DNA from: Sipunculus nudus
Lineage: Eukaryota > Annelida > Sipuncula > Golfingiida > Sipunculidae
Assembly (NCBI GenBank): GCA_026874595.1
Contig: CM049306.1
Location: 12,545,019 to 12,609,018, forward strand
DNA: 64,000 nucleotides
Direction: 5' to 3'
Position numbers and translations under genes: made by a program. The notes beneath the pieces are model-generated. The model did not search any database. It saw only the letters and a list, made by a program, of their open reading frames with translations, and had not been told where the DNA came from. This document shows, in pieces, positions 1-12,200 of the stretch. Each line of letters starts with the position of its first letter. Position 1 is the stretch's first letter.

Positions 1-2837
1 AATTTTTCCTTCTGAAGTCGTCAGATAGACAAGCAGTTCTCTTGACAGCAGAGGATGGATGATGCCCAGTACCTTAACCGATCCAAGACCGACCCCGTAA
101 CTTTGGTTCAGTAGTATTTTGGCAGGATCGCTTAATCTAAGTTCCCAGTGATATGGAATGCTCACCTGACGTCCGTATCCTCCACCAGTCCTCTGTCTAC
201 GCTCGAGAGTAACACCGGAAGCCATTAGGCTGTCAAAAGCAGCAACAGGCAGAGGACGGTACTTAATGTCATATGTATTCATGAAAGCAATAAACCTGAG
301 CAGATTGTGTTCTTCCCTGCTTTTCATCTCTTGCATGAGACTAGCAACGGTGCCTTTAATATGTTCCATATTGAAATTTTCCTTCAGAATATTGAAGCAT
401 ATGAGGTGTTTTGGGTCATCATGTGTTTCTTCAAGCTTCTTTGATGTGGTCTGAAACCAGTTTCTTTCCGCAGGCAATAATTCCTGTTTTAAAACAACAT
501 GTGCCCCATGTGGTCTCTCCGGAGGCAGTGTTGTCCGTCTGCAAATCAAAAGCACGCAAACATTTTCCATGCCGCACAAAGGACTTTGGTGGTCAATGGA
601 TTTTACCCTTTGTTCTATTTGAGCAATTAGCCTCTGCGTCTGTCTTTCTTCAAGGTTGTCCAGGAGAAGCAAGAGTGGTTTAGGTGTATGTTCCTCGTCG
701 TAAGACAAAAGTGTCCAGACCTGATCAGCTGTTGTTGACGCAATCTTCTTTACCACCGCACAGCGGTAAACCTTTCGGAAATCCCACAGCACATGCCGGG
801 CCGCGGTGCTGCCCCCTGATCCTGGCTGGTGGTACAAAATTACTTTCGCTATTCTTGCATCCTCACGGTCATTACGTTTCCACTTCATCTTATCTTGCAC
901 TTTGCCTTTAAGGGATTCGTGAATGTGACGTGCCAAGACTTGATTCCCAAACCAGAAATTCCACCAAGATACCTTGCAACCATGATAAAACTGACCTTCC
1001 ATATGCTTTTCTTTTTCTGATAACGTGGTTTTATTCCGGACTATTCCAACTTCACAGTCACACTCGTTGTAGTGAAGGATTTCAAAATCTGTCAGCCGCT
1101 GTCTCTGGTCTTCTGGCAAAATGCACCAAACACCTGTGGATGTTGGAATAATTTTGTCTTCAACTTCGTGGGATCCTTTGATTTCTCTGCAGACGTTGTG
1201 TATATGACGCCATGGAATGCCAACTACAGAGCGTTGCTCCACTGTCTCCCTACTGGCACAGTTCCTGCGTGTAATTTCAGCCTTCCATGGATCTGCGATG
1301 CTGTCATCTTCGGCAAGAATAACAAACTGGTCAGGAAATCGATTGCACATTTCACAAGCGGCTTCTTGCATCACATGGATATCCGCTGACAACAAAGCAA
1401 ATACGACAATGGCCCTTCTCTCAGGGATTTGCTGTTGAAAAAAATTCAGAGCTTCTCTAAATGCCTTTCCTCTCTTGCGTAACCATTCAAGGGGTTCCTC
1501 TGCCGACACTCCCTGAGCATGATATCCATTTGAAAGTATCCATGGCTGTTGAGCAGAATTTTCAATCTCTTCCTTAATGTTGAACTCTGATTTGCCGCTG
1601 CCCTCACAAAACTCTTCTAAATTTACTACTCTCATGCTGCTCTGTTCGCTTTCCTGCATGTATGTACAAAGGGTTGTTTCAGGGTCAAAATCAAATACCG
1701 CTTTCCACTCTATGTCCTTCAGGAATGCTAGATTGTTTTTTATATAGGCAATGTCTCTGCGTTGCCCCGGTGGGCTCAAAATGAGTATTGGGTAAATATC
1801 TGGTGTCGCACGAATGTCCCCATGGCACAATAATTGTACCATTCGATCTTTCAATTCACGGAAGTCTTCCTCATTGGCATCCAAACGGCGTTCTGCGGAG
1901 CGTCTTACCTCTGCTAACTGATCTTTAAGACGCAGAAATTGTTCCACCTCTGTCACATGCAAAACTTTGGGTTTACCTCCTTTCAACCGATAAATATTGG
2001 CCTCCCCTTTTGACAAGCTTCCGTTTGAGTTCTTCTTTGGTAGCACGGTAGTAAAGGAGGCGTTGCGGCACACGCTGTAGTCTGGTACGATATCTATTTC
2101 CATCACGTATACCGATGGTCCATTACAACTGTCACACTCATCTATGACTTCAATAAACTCCGGCCGCCGGACGCAATACTTTACAATATCTGTCTGATCA
2201 GGAAAGAAATAATTCAAAATTCCTTGGCGTATCTTAGCTGTCATTGTTGTTGGCACCGCGGCCATTCCAATAATTTCCCGACTATCCAACACTCCGAAAT
2301 GAATGGTGGCGTTCACTCTGTCATTCAAGCATGCACACGCCAAAACAGCTATCCTTTGTAATATATGTTCTACTAAATCTGGTTCTTGGATATTACGTGT
2401 ATCTTCAAAGAAATGCAATGGAAATAGCATGTTAGCATCGGGATCATTTTGGCACGGTGGGAACAGACCATATCTTCTGTAGCTGTGGTTCATTGAGCCT
2501 TGAATGCCAAATTTCCTGAATCTCTCCGACACCTGTGAGCTTTCAGGGCTACCGACCGATCGAATTTTTGACACAGGGTGAACCTGTTCGAGGGATAGAA
2601 GTTCGTTCCTTTCCTTAAGTATTTTCTTGAAAATACCATAGGGCACATCTTTAAACCAGGATTTCTCCGCTTGATCCATGGAGATATCAGTCAACGTATC
2701 ACCATCTATATACTGTTCACAAAACACATCTGCAGCTTTCTGTTTTGCCTCTTGATCAAGGGATAAGGAAAGAATCCAGTTCTTTACATCAGTAATGTCC
2801 CACTGGGCTACGGGTAATTTTGAACCAATGTTTGTGC
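1..2837 (-). CDS. SAMD9L: SAMD9-like gene, giant exon: SAM + AlbA-like + P-loop NTPase (partial)
   Basis: An unbroken frame of about 945 codons runs from the acceptor TATATTGCAG (2847-2838) to the window edge. A single huge exon is typical of SAMD9 genes. SAM domain: begins WDITDVKNWILSLSLDQ, with YIDGDTL (about 2815-2600). AlbA/Schlafen-like region: NATIHFGVLDSREIIG through YVMEIDIVPDYS (about 2430-1990). NTPase: ILYHQPGSGGSTAARHV at 783-837, with a hydrophobic Walker-B-like LLLLLDNLEE downstream (about 660-690). The Walker A lysine is absent (GSGGST), so nucleotide binding is uncertain. The DUF-like stretch between contains EEPLEWLRKRGKAFREAL. The exon is truncated by the window, not broken. 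Confidence 0.92.
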
Positions 2838-5800
2838 CTGCAATATAAGATATATGCAAGATGATAAACAACAGCTTTATAAAGATAATTTTCGTTATTT
2901 TTCAATTTTCACGTGTATATCCCTGCTGCGATACATCAAGGTTTTTTTTTTCCGTGATCCAACTGATCACTGGAAGTTTTATGCATTAGAATGCTGCTGT
3001 TCGATATTCTGTATAATCCGATGATTACGTTTACTTCTTCTGCCACATACTCAACTTTATCATAACGTTTATTTAAAAATAATTTGACTTATACTCACTA
3101 GATACGTCATTCATTGCTTCTTTAACTTGCGGTAGCACGGTTCCGTCTGCTGCCTTAGTTATATCTTTTATCCACAATGTTGTACTTATCTGGCTAAGGT
3201 GAAATTTCAGGTAAAAACATTTTGCATCTGCAATTGTTACCTATTATTATGAAATATTATAAAACATGTAAATTGTAAGATGTCCAAAGCAGTATCCATT
3301 CATTTAAGAAAATATGAAGGGGAAGGAGGGGTTACATTTAGAAAGGAAACAAGTTACCAAGAGATTAAAAGTTAAACAGTTAAAGTTGCAGGAGGATCAA
3401 ACCTTGTTATGCCTGCCACAGAATGAAGGCAAATGCGAGCCTTGGTTCGGCATCCATTGCCAATTGTGGAGATGCCTGGTGCTAAATATCGGTCAATACT
3501 GCACCACATCCTAATTAACATCTGTTTTGACTACCAAGATATGATAATTACTGCTAACGTTTGTTTGCTTAACGCATAGAGTGACTAACTGCAGTAGATG
3601 TGTACATGAAATGGCCATTAGAACACGAATCGTTCATTAGAGAAAAATCTACACCTACAGTTGCAACAGGTTTGTACCTCACTTGTTCAGAACGTTCAAG
3701 GGATTACTAGACCAAGCCGCAGTGCACCGGTCTTCATCTCGCGGTTACATGTCATGGTTCTAGCCACCTCTCCGACAACCCTTTACACAAGTTCAGTTAA
3801 TAAATTATAGATTACTCATTTTCCGTGTTTCGCTAATATTTCCTTCGTGTCTGTGAAGAATAAAGTTTGTTTTCTTCATAACGGGTAGTAATGTGTAAGG
3901 TTCTTAGGTTTCATGGGTAACAGCACCATGATACTTTGTTGAAATGGGAATCAGAAAGTACGGTAATTCACATGCATGAAGTTGTGTGACTGTGTGTCAT
4001 ATTATCTCAATCTTTGTACACATGTAACACATCAAAGGATACTCATCCTCTTCGAGAATCTGGCAATAGGAAAATGTGGTTTTGATGACGTCAAGAAGTC
4101 TCGCCCCCTCTTCGCCGACGGGGATTTCAGAAGCAATGGCATGATCCACCATGTGATCAAACAGCACCCTGCTTCCAGGTTCCCGCATGTAGGAGTCTCT
4201 TAACCATTCTTTCACTCGCTTCCTCTCTCTTTCATCTGAAAAAGAAACGGCCCCTTCTGGTAAACAACAACGAAACCTTGTGCTCGCCTTAAATAAAATC
4301 AAAAGGTATCGAACGATAATGTAAACGCCCTTATACGCTTCCACCAGATAGGTCTATGATATATTTGTGGCACTGTCCGCTGAATGAGGTGAAGGTTACC
4401 ATACTACAAAAATGATGATTCAGTTTTATAAGTACGGGGCTAAGAATAAGTCACAATCTATCACTAAGGCACTGGAGCGAATCTTTGAGATTCCATCAAG
4501 TTTTCATCATTTAGTCTCGAGGCACCAGAGGGTTTTGAATCGAGGACTAAGTTTAATAATGGTCTGTAGGCTCTGCATTGACTAGCACTGATTTGGATGC
4601 AAGTTGATTGACTTATGGCCGCACCCTCAGTGCATGCTGGGTTGTGACTTCCCATTAACTCTCAATTACACATTCTGTGTAGCTTAGAAACAAACCCTCT
4701 CCTCAGTTTAACCACGTCCTAAATCCTAACCATTTCCTTTGATGTAGACAGAAAGTTATTCAGTCTACTATTTGTTTGTCTATTTATTTCTGCTCTACAT
4801 TAGATTAAACATAGTTTCAAGTACTTTGTCGGAGATTCACCTTGAGGGAGGACAGAGTTGATTTAATATAATAACAGTGGCTCTTGTATACTAAAAGTTT
4901 CAATAAGTCACAAACGCCAATTGATGTTCATATTTAAAAGATGTTTTGATTTTTAATTCTCTTGTGAAGAATAACTGAAATCAGACTGCCGTTGCAAAAA
5001 ATAAAAAAAACAGGAATGTGCAGCCTTCCTTTATAAATGTATATCTGTAATTTTCAACGAAGAGCACTTCTTTTGGTGTGTCACTTTCGTGAATTGAATG
5101 AATATAGATAGTACTTCGATGAATTATGATATAAAAGATATAGTTCTAGAGTACTGTATTGTCTCCTTCATGGACACTGAAATGTATGTCCATATTTTAT
5201 CCTAGACTGGCTGGTTATCTATCCCTACTGGCATGTGTTCAAATCTAATTTTTGAATGAATTTATTGTATCATTTCCAAATAAATAATTTTAACTAAATT
5301 TAACATTAAGTATTACATAAAGGATTTTTGCTTCTTTCTTGCTGTATTGGTACATTTCCACTGATTTCAGTGAATGCAATCCAATGGTTTAAAAACAGTG
5401 CAACGTTCGGAGGTTATCTATTTTTATTAGTAAGGAGGCGATATAATACAAATGCATCTAAGATTTATATCACTGATAACTTAAAGAGGATGAAGCAGCA
5501 TACGGCTAACCCCCTTACCTGTCCACTCTAACACTTTGGCCTCCAGGGCATTTCGGACGAAGTTTAGATCTGAATCCGTCAGGGCCTGCAAGAATATTCC
5601 AAACGCCCGCGGCCCCTTCTTTCGCAAAATCCGCAAAAACAAGTCCACTGATTGGTCCGTTGTTTTGATTCTCTCGCAGTCATGATCTGTCAGCACGTCC
5701 TCCTGGTAGAGGTGGTCGAGCAGACGAGACTGTTTGATGTCTAGGTGGTCGAGCAGGAACACCCGGGTCTTCTGTAAGCTGTACCGATGACGTTCTTCCA

Positions 5801-5857
5801 TGTCGAAAAAGAGACTGCTCCTCTTTCTATTTCCTAACTCAGAATACTTCATAACTC
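1..5857 (-). CDS. SAMD9L: SAMD9/SAMD9L-like protein with N-terminal CARD (5' part, C-terminus off the window)
   Basis: Four exons on the minus strand read CARD exon (5857-5519), short exon (4235 to about 4043), linker exon (3193-3099) and a giant exon (2837 to beyond 1). Joined, they give about 1153 codons with no stop. The order is CARD (about residues 18-105), SAM (about 220-285), AlbA/Schlafen-like region (about 343-520) and a P-loop NTPase (P-loop at about 877-885). Vertebrate SAMD9/SAMD9L are about 1580 residues, so roughly the last third (NTPase end, TPR-like and OB-fold parts) lies left of the window. Family knowledge: SAMD9 proteins are cytosolic interferon-linked antiviral and growth-restricting factors with a STAND-like NTPase. 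The vertebrate proteins do not start with a CARD, so this architecture is unusual. Exon phases match at the CARD/exon-2 and exon-3/exon-4 joins. The exon-2 donor is uncertain, and further 5' exons are possible. Confidence 0.85.
3099..3193 (-). CDS. SAMD9L: SAMD9-like gene, exon 3 (linker)
   Basis: A 95-base exon candidate between the acceptor TTCACCTTAG and the donor TCTA|GTGAGT. It ends in phase 1, exactly what the giant SAM exon needs (A|GC, Ser). It encodes TLWIKDITKAADGTVLPQ and then VKEAMNDVSS, with no recognisable domain. It is supported only by splice signals and phase. Confidence 0.6.
4043..4235 (-). CDS. SAMD9L: SAMD9-like gene, short exon 2 (charged helical segment)
   Basis: The acceptor TTTCTTTTTCAG precedes an open frame in phase 1, matching the CARD exon, so the join reads W-T-D-E-R-E-R. 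The peptide includes KRVKEWLRDSYM, RVLFDHMVDHAIA and GARLLDVIKTTFSYCQ, which look like three to four amphipathic helices. A degenerate second death-fold is possible but not recognisable by eye. Two donors give the phase 2 that the next exon needs: one at 4042/4043 and one at 4021/4022. The frame stops 20-30 codons further if it is not spliced. Confidence 0.55.
5519..5857 (-). CDS. SAMD9L: SAMD9-like gene, exon with CARD domain
   Basis: The frame opens at ATG 5852-5850, just after an acceptor (TATTTCAG). It runs 111 codons to a strong donor (ACAG|GTAAGG) and ends in phase 1. The peptide has a classic CARD pattern: a helix with LDHLDIKQSRLLDHLYQ, then EDVLTDHDCERIKTT, then a helix ending in RKKGPRAFGIFLQAL. 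CARDs are death-fold adaptor domains that pair with other CARDs in apoptosis and inflammasome signalling. Because the ATG lies 5 bases inside the exon and the upstream bases are also open, an extra 5' coding exon cannot be excluded. Confidence 0.85.
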
Positions 5858-6071
5858 CTGAAATACAAAACCATAAATTAAACTTTCTGTGCGTAGAAAT
5901 TTGTTTTATATATCTAAAACTTCCATACGGATTAATTCCTATTTCTACACGTAATTAGCATCCTCAATATAACTATATACAGGCAGCCTGATGATAGTTT
6001 TTAACAATTGTCGCTCTTCAGACTGTGGTACAACGGGATATTAGCTCCAGTTGTAAGTTTTGTCTATCTTT
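5858..6071. other. 5' flank of the SAMD9-like gene
   Basis: AT-rich sequence between the CARD exon and a transposon insertion. It could hold an upstream intron, a 5' UTR exon or the promoter. I see no clear TATA or initiator that decides between these. Confidence 0.3.
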
Positions 6072-6091
6072 ATCAATACCAGACATGGGGT

Positions 6092-6235
6092 CTATTACAG
6101 TTGTTCTATTACTATAACTATTACTATTACTTTCAATTTCTGAAATTACTATTACTATTACTATTACCACATTTTATCTTCTATTACTATTACTATTACT
6201 GGGGTATCTATTACTATTACTATTACTATTACATG
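6092..6235. repeat. (TTACTA)n simple repeat, left subterminal arm
   Basis: Imperfect ATTACT hexamer/trimer repeats just inside the left end of the 6080-8162 transposon. Confidence 0.85.
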
Positions 6236-8009
6236 AACTTAAACTGATGGGAGGATTCTAGACCTTGCGCAGCCACGAGTGCTATAAACTAGCACTCCAA
6301 TCACATGTTTAAATAATATTAAAAGCAACTATATCATCCAGTTACCTACACAATTTTCTAATACTGTGTCTGTCATTTACAAGAAGCCTAATGATACTGG
6401 ATATCTTAATTATTTCAGCTTCTTTAATTCTATTTTTAATATTTTGAAACCTCAATGATCGATATTTGGGTGTTTCAAGTCGAAATTATGAGATAATTGT
6501 ATAAACTCTTGAATACATGTAATTTAAAAGCAACCCATTGTTAAGGCCCTTTCATATGTAAAATATTGATTTATAATTATATGCATACTTGTACATTTTA
6601 TATAATTTTCATATATATTTAACATAAATTTATTTACAGTACATACTTCCGTTTAGATTTAATCTTCGTTTTCATAGTCAATAAATAAAGATTTTCAGTG
6701 TAACTAAAAATTGTCTCCAGAGGAATTATTTATGATTATTGCATATTATTACTTATTATCAAAGCTGACAATTCAGTCCTTTATGTCTGTATCAGGAGAG
6801 GAATTTATGTAGGGCTGTGTCCTGTTTCCCAATCCTTATAAATATATCCAACAAAAATACTGTTTACGTCAAGATTCTGGACAGATCCAAACTGGAGACA
6901 AAAGTACCCCATCTTCTCGGGTGTATATGTTCATTTGGATGTGATGCCATGTTTTATTCCATCACATATATCTCGAGAGTGAACAGAGAGGTGGTAAACT
7001 TTACAATAATGGTAGCATGCATGGCTATTATTCTTCAGGCATGCCCTTCTTCATAGCAGCAAAACAAGCATAGGATAATTTAGGAATATGGAGAGTGATT
7101 TTAAATTTACATCAATTTTACAAAACAAATAAAATATTATTTAAATCACTTTCATAATAAATTTGGAATTAAACAATCTTGTATTTTAAATTTTGTACAT
7201 AACAGGATCTAATTATTTGATATCAAAATTTCAGATATTAAATAATAAAATATTAATAGTTACTTATATTCTCATATTATATAATCAAATAAATTAATAT
7301 CATGTAAAAAATGGTTACTTTAATTTTCAAAATATAAATTAACATAATTTTAGATACTAAATGAAGGTCTGCAAAATTGGTACTATGAAATAACAGACAA
7401 GTATTAAAAGAATACTTTTAAAAGAATATGAATATAAATTAACTAGATGATACATGTGCCTGAGGTATGACTTTATCCAAGTGATTGTAGTACTGGTCTG
7501 AGTTTATAGCATTGTAGGCTTCAGTGCGTTATGGGTAGTGAAAGCACCATAAGCTTATCATGAACATTTTGGGTCTGCACTGTACCTGGTTCCATATTAT
7601 ATTTTTCTTGAATGTGTGTTATTGCAATCGGTATGATTAAAATGCAAACTGGCTTGTGAAAACAAATCTAGGTACATTTCAGAATATGCATATATGGATT
7701 GATGGATGTGAGATAAGATGTACATGTCACAATAATAATGCACTATTTATTTGTCTCTTAACATCAAACATGCCTCCATGGTTTACATATCAAAGGTCAG
7801 ATTGTGCCAGGTAACTTATTTGGCTGAGACCTACTCTGTCCAGTACTCTTATGTAATTAGCACCAGTGGTCACCATCAATGTGGCAGCTGGCCAATGCTT
7901 GCCTCAACAATAGGCACATCCTGGACAAGAACTGAGTCTGTTCAGCATTATTTGCTGATATGCTTCATGATCAAGGGGCTCACAGGAAGTAATAGAAAGT
8001 AATATGTAT

Positions 8010-8150
8010 TACTCTATTACTTTGCCTTCTGTTTCTATTTTTTTTTTTCTACTATTACTATTACAGATCAAATTTTTTAGTCTATTACTATTTCTATTAC
8101 ATGGAAAAAGCTGTAATAGTCTATTACTATTACTATTACTTATTACTATT
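8010..8150. repeat. (TATTAC)n simple repeat, right subterminal arm
   Basis: TATTAC-type repeats just inside the right end of the same transposon, in inverted orientation relative to the left arm once the element is read from each end. Confidence 0.8.
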
Positions 8151-8389
8151 ACCCCATGTCTGATCAATACGACTTAGCACGCCATGATATAGTTGCAGCT
8201 TTAACGTCTGTCCCTCTATATGCCTGTTTTGGACTGATGCATGGTGATATATTCATAACTCTATAAAATATTGTCCTTCTATTTTCCCTATAGCTGTGAA
8301 TTCATCGTAATAAAGAATTGACGGGAACATTATAGGTTTTGAACAGTCCAGTGGTAATGAGCTTGGCTCTTTCCGCTGGTTCATTTCCG

Positions 8390-8610
8390 GGGTGGCCGGT
8401 ATGACTGTGGTGTGTAGTTCATTTTCAGGAGGGGGGGGGGGTGAGAGTGGTTTGTAGTGGCATGTCCGAGTTAATCTCTCTGGGGTGGCCATGAGAGTGG
8501 TTTGTAGTGGCCGTACCGAGTACATTTTCAGGGTTAGCCATGAGAGTGGTTTGTAGTGGCCGTAGGGAGTACATTTTCCCGGTGGTCATGCGAGTGGTTT
8601 GAAATGACCG
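8390..8610. repeat. about 49-bp minisatellite
   Basis: Four diverged units share GAGAGTGGTTTGTAGTGG. The unit anchors are at 8441, 8491, 8540 and 8588 (spacing 50, 49 and 48 bases), with a more diverged unit before the G tract near 8430. Minus-strand open frames here are by-products of the repeat. Confidence 0.75.
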
Positions 8611-8784
8611 GTACGAGGTCGTTTACCCTTCCCATTGGAATCCTCCGAGCTAGACACTGCCGAACGGTACCATGTGGCCCATGTAAAGTGTCTTGTATTA
8701 GTTATAATAATTATTTGTTTGATCCATGTAAGTTGAATAATAATTAAAGTTTGAAGGCCAGGTGATAGGAGGCGGGGCTGAATG

Positions 8785-9269
8785 CACAGGCGCTTGACTT
8801 GATGCACTAGCAATTCCCCTATTATCGTTCATGTAGAATAAATGTCCGTTTATCTGAACACTGTTACAGAACAACATTTATTAGATGCTGTAAACTGGTT
8901 TTAATTAAATTTCAAATAAAATTCCGAGTAAAATAGTCCATATATCTGCCTTAAGAATACAGTCATTGTGTTCAGATCACTGATAACAAATGTTACAGTC
9001 ATGTATGTACATGTGAAAGAAGGGAGATCAAGGAAGCGTTTAAAGGTAAAAAGAGAGTTATTAACTCTTGTAATTGGGAAACGGGGAGTGCTTTGTTTAT
9101 AATTAAATATTGATTGATAAGTATTGTTCATATTTGTTAGAAAACGAGTATGTCGGCAATGTGAGCGGTAATAAGAGAATATAGCCTTATAGTAGTACTG
9201 TGTACAGCCTACAGGCGTTGCAGTGACAGTGATTGAACAGGTATCATATAGACAAGTCAAGCGCCTGTG
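8785..9269. mobile_element. Short TIR transposon (MITE) with 8-bp TSD, 485 bp
   Basis: Perfect 17-bp terminal inverted repeats: CACAGGCGCTTGACTTG at 8785-8801 and its reverse complement at 9253-9269. The flanks are the identical 8-bp direct repeats GCTGAATG (8777-8784 and 9270-9277). An 8-bp duplication fits the hAT or P superfamilies; the duplication does not match the nTnnnnAn pattern of the larger neighbour. The 451-bp interior has no convincing gene. Confidence 0.88.
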
Positions 9270-9277
9270 GCTGAATG

Positions 9278-12200
9278 GCCCTGCCTGGGTCAACCGGAGA
9301 TTTCCGGTCTTCAGCCTTGGACTTCCGGGGGCAATTCTGGATCAACCTCGGACAGTCCAAGAATATACCCCGGAAGTTTGAAACTGTTCAAAACTGTCGG
9401 CGCGAGGAAGAGACCGTGATATTTCCTTTGCATTCCTGGGTTTGCCGGCACTTGATCACGCTTAATGGCATTTGACTGCAGACGCATCTGGCTTCATCCT
9501 GTGAACCTTGGGCAATTCAATCGGTCTCAGGTTTCCTAACTTCTTCCATGAAGCACTAAGGATAACTATTACTTGACCTGCGTAAGACCTTTAATATATT
9601 TTACGAACAGACCTGGAATGAACCACGGCAATGTACAGGCTGCTCAAGGCTTCAAATAGGTCTACTTAGGGAAATCCAAGGTCTCCTCAAGACTGACCGC
9701 CAAATCACAGATGGGATGAGACAAAACCTTAACCGGTACGCTTCTCGCGCAGAGGTTGTCATACACATCTATCCAGATCTCCCTGGCTATAACCGCTGCT
9801 TATAACAGGATAAGGTACTCTTGGTCTGACCACCACAAAGAGCAAAGAATTTTAATCAGACCAATGAGAGAGTGGTATCGCACTGTGTATCCGGCTTAAA
9901 CATGCGACACCCACTCTTTTTTGTCCTTATTAACCCGGGGCACCAGACATAGTTGGTTTGGTTCTTGACCCTGGGACGACTGCAGCGTATAACCTCTGTG
10001 TGAGAAGCTTAGCCGCTAGTTAATTCTAGAAAACCGGAAGAAACCGCTTAATTTTGACCGGGCCAGAGACTAGTCCTTTGCTCATCTTCCATCAGTCCAC
10101 CGAATGACGTCATCATTCAGCTATCGTCCGGAGGCTGATCCTTGACTGTGTGACTTGGTCTTACAGCTGTAATACCGTCTTTCTGTTAAACTAATTGGTT
10201 CTGAATGACCATCTCATTCTGTAGGTATATACTTATATCAAGAACCAGATTGCTCCTAAAAATATTAGCTAGGGGATTTCAAAAGAATTTTCTATCATTC
10301 ATATAATTTTTTGTAAATGGTGATCTATCTACAATGACAGTTAAGAATCCTGTCGTTTATCTTTTAATTTTATTTGACATTTAATGATTATTTTCTTAAT
10401 TATATAGAATATCACAACCTCCTGCCACGACAGACCTCGCTGGGACAGACCCTGTAGCCCCTTAACAGTTCTCATGGCCTGCCTGAAGTCATGTTGCTCC
10501 TTTCTTATAGTTCAATTTATAATTAACCGCATGACATATAAAGCATAAACTGACGCGATCACCGAAACTGAGGTTCGCCAAATGTAACGAGCGTTCATGT
10601 GCGAATGACTGCAGTGAATATGTTGAGTTCCGCTGACCCCGATTAAGCCCACATACGAATAAGGGGGGGGGGGGTGCAGTGCAGCTGACTGCCAGATCCT
10701 GATTTTCTGTATGCATGGAGGTTTTATCAAAGAGAGATCAGCTGACTTGTCTTATCGCCCACGTGCATCAGATTGTATTTTATTTAAATTAATCAACCCA
10801 ATTATCTTCATCGGAAGTATTCTAACCATATAGATAAATTATAATCATGGTATTAATTGACATATCTGTACTATATTTTCAATTGAATGGCGGTTACAGC
10901 GAAGTCAAATCAACGAAATTTTGATACATCAAAATGACATTAGCTTACAATTGTTAACAGTCTGATTCAACTTATTTAGGCTCAGCTCACTTTAATCTGA
11001 TAAAATGATTGTGAATAACAGGGGCACAGTTTTTTGGGGGGACATGTAGCTGGTTTCTGACGCCAGAACTCTCCTTTTTATTTTCCCCCTAAATTGCTTT
11101 ATGTTTGAATGAAAATCTTTTTAAAAAAAATCCTACAATGCACGGGGGTCCCCTCTTCCAACCAACACCCTCAGCCGATATACACCCTCGATAGTCGAGC
11201 TTTCCTAAATATAATAGCCCCCCTCCTACAAGCCACCCCCCCCCCCACACACACACACAATTGTCTCTGATTACACCACTATAATAATATTATACATTAC
11301 TTTATTAATTACATGTATTGTTAGGTTAAATATGGTATATGCTGTTGTAAAGGCCTTGGTCGGGGGGGGGGGGGGGGGCGGGAGGTAGGAAGGGGGCTAG
11401 GAGGGGGAAGTTTCCGTCCCCAACATTGCAAAAGGAAATTGCGCCCCTGGTAATCATTCATGCTTGACCATTAAACCACTGAGCAAGTAACTACAACCAT
11501 GACACTGTTTGTGGTTTTAACTATATGTATCGAGTGTAAGGCTTCATGTCTTATCATATCCGTATCTGAGCTCATCTTATGGCCTGATACAGGAGGTGAT
11601 CAGTGCAGCTTACTTTTGGGTACATGTACTTAGCTGGCCAACTGAATTATCTACCCCTACAAGACCATTATTTATTAATACACATGCGTTTCTCGTGTCA
11701 TGCTTGGTTCAGTGGATCTGACAATGGTTTAGTCCACGTGATCTAGACAACCGTTTTATGCATGTACAATTGTACTCTGAGCACCAAAAGAGTATTTTTT
11801 AGTATAACACGTTTATCATTTACATTGTACACGAGATAAAAATTACTTAAGTTAAAGGTCATTCGTTATAAAGATTTATGCTACACATGCTACATCCGCA
11901 GGATGAACCGGGTGTCTCAAACCCCCCCCCCCCCCCCTTTCCCTTTTTGGTTGTCAGCCTCCGCAAACTCTCTCAAGGGTTTAAAACCAATTCTTGCGGC
12001 CCCCTTTTCTGCCTAATTATTAAGGCGGATCATGGGCTACATACATCAAGTTCTCCATAACAAAGTGACATCACAACAACAAAACATAGAATTTTCATCC
12101 AAATATAACGGCAGTGAGTAACTGTAATAGTTGTAATAGAAAGTAAACTAATAATGATTACTGAAACAATAATAGAACAGCTGTTACTAAGCTGAACACA

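Larger units (their letters stand above)
6080..8162. mobile_element. hAT-like DNA transposon, non-autonomous (2.08 kb)
   Basis: The left end CAGACATGGGGT (6080-6091) and right end ACCCCATGTCTG (8151-8162) are a perfect 12-bp inverted repeat. They are flanked by identical 8-bp direct repeats ATCAATAC (6072-6079 and 8163-8170). The duplication fits the hAT/Ac consensus nTnnnnAn. Just inside both ends lies (TTACTA)n-rich sequence (6092-6235 and about 8010-8150, in opposite orientations), acting as extended imperfect subterminal repeats. The interior is AT-rich with no transposase-sized frame, so movement would need an enzyme supplied in trans. Confidence 0.88.

Noticed and set aside
411..1438. 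Plus-strand open frames at 411-683, 684-911, 1072-1389 and neighbours
   Set aside because: They are antisense shadows of the SAMD9-like giant exon.
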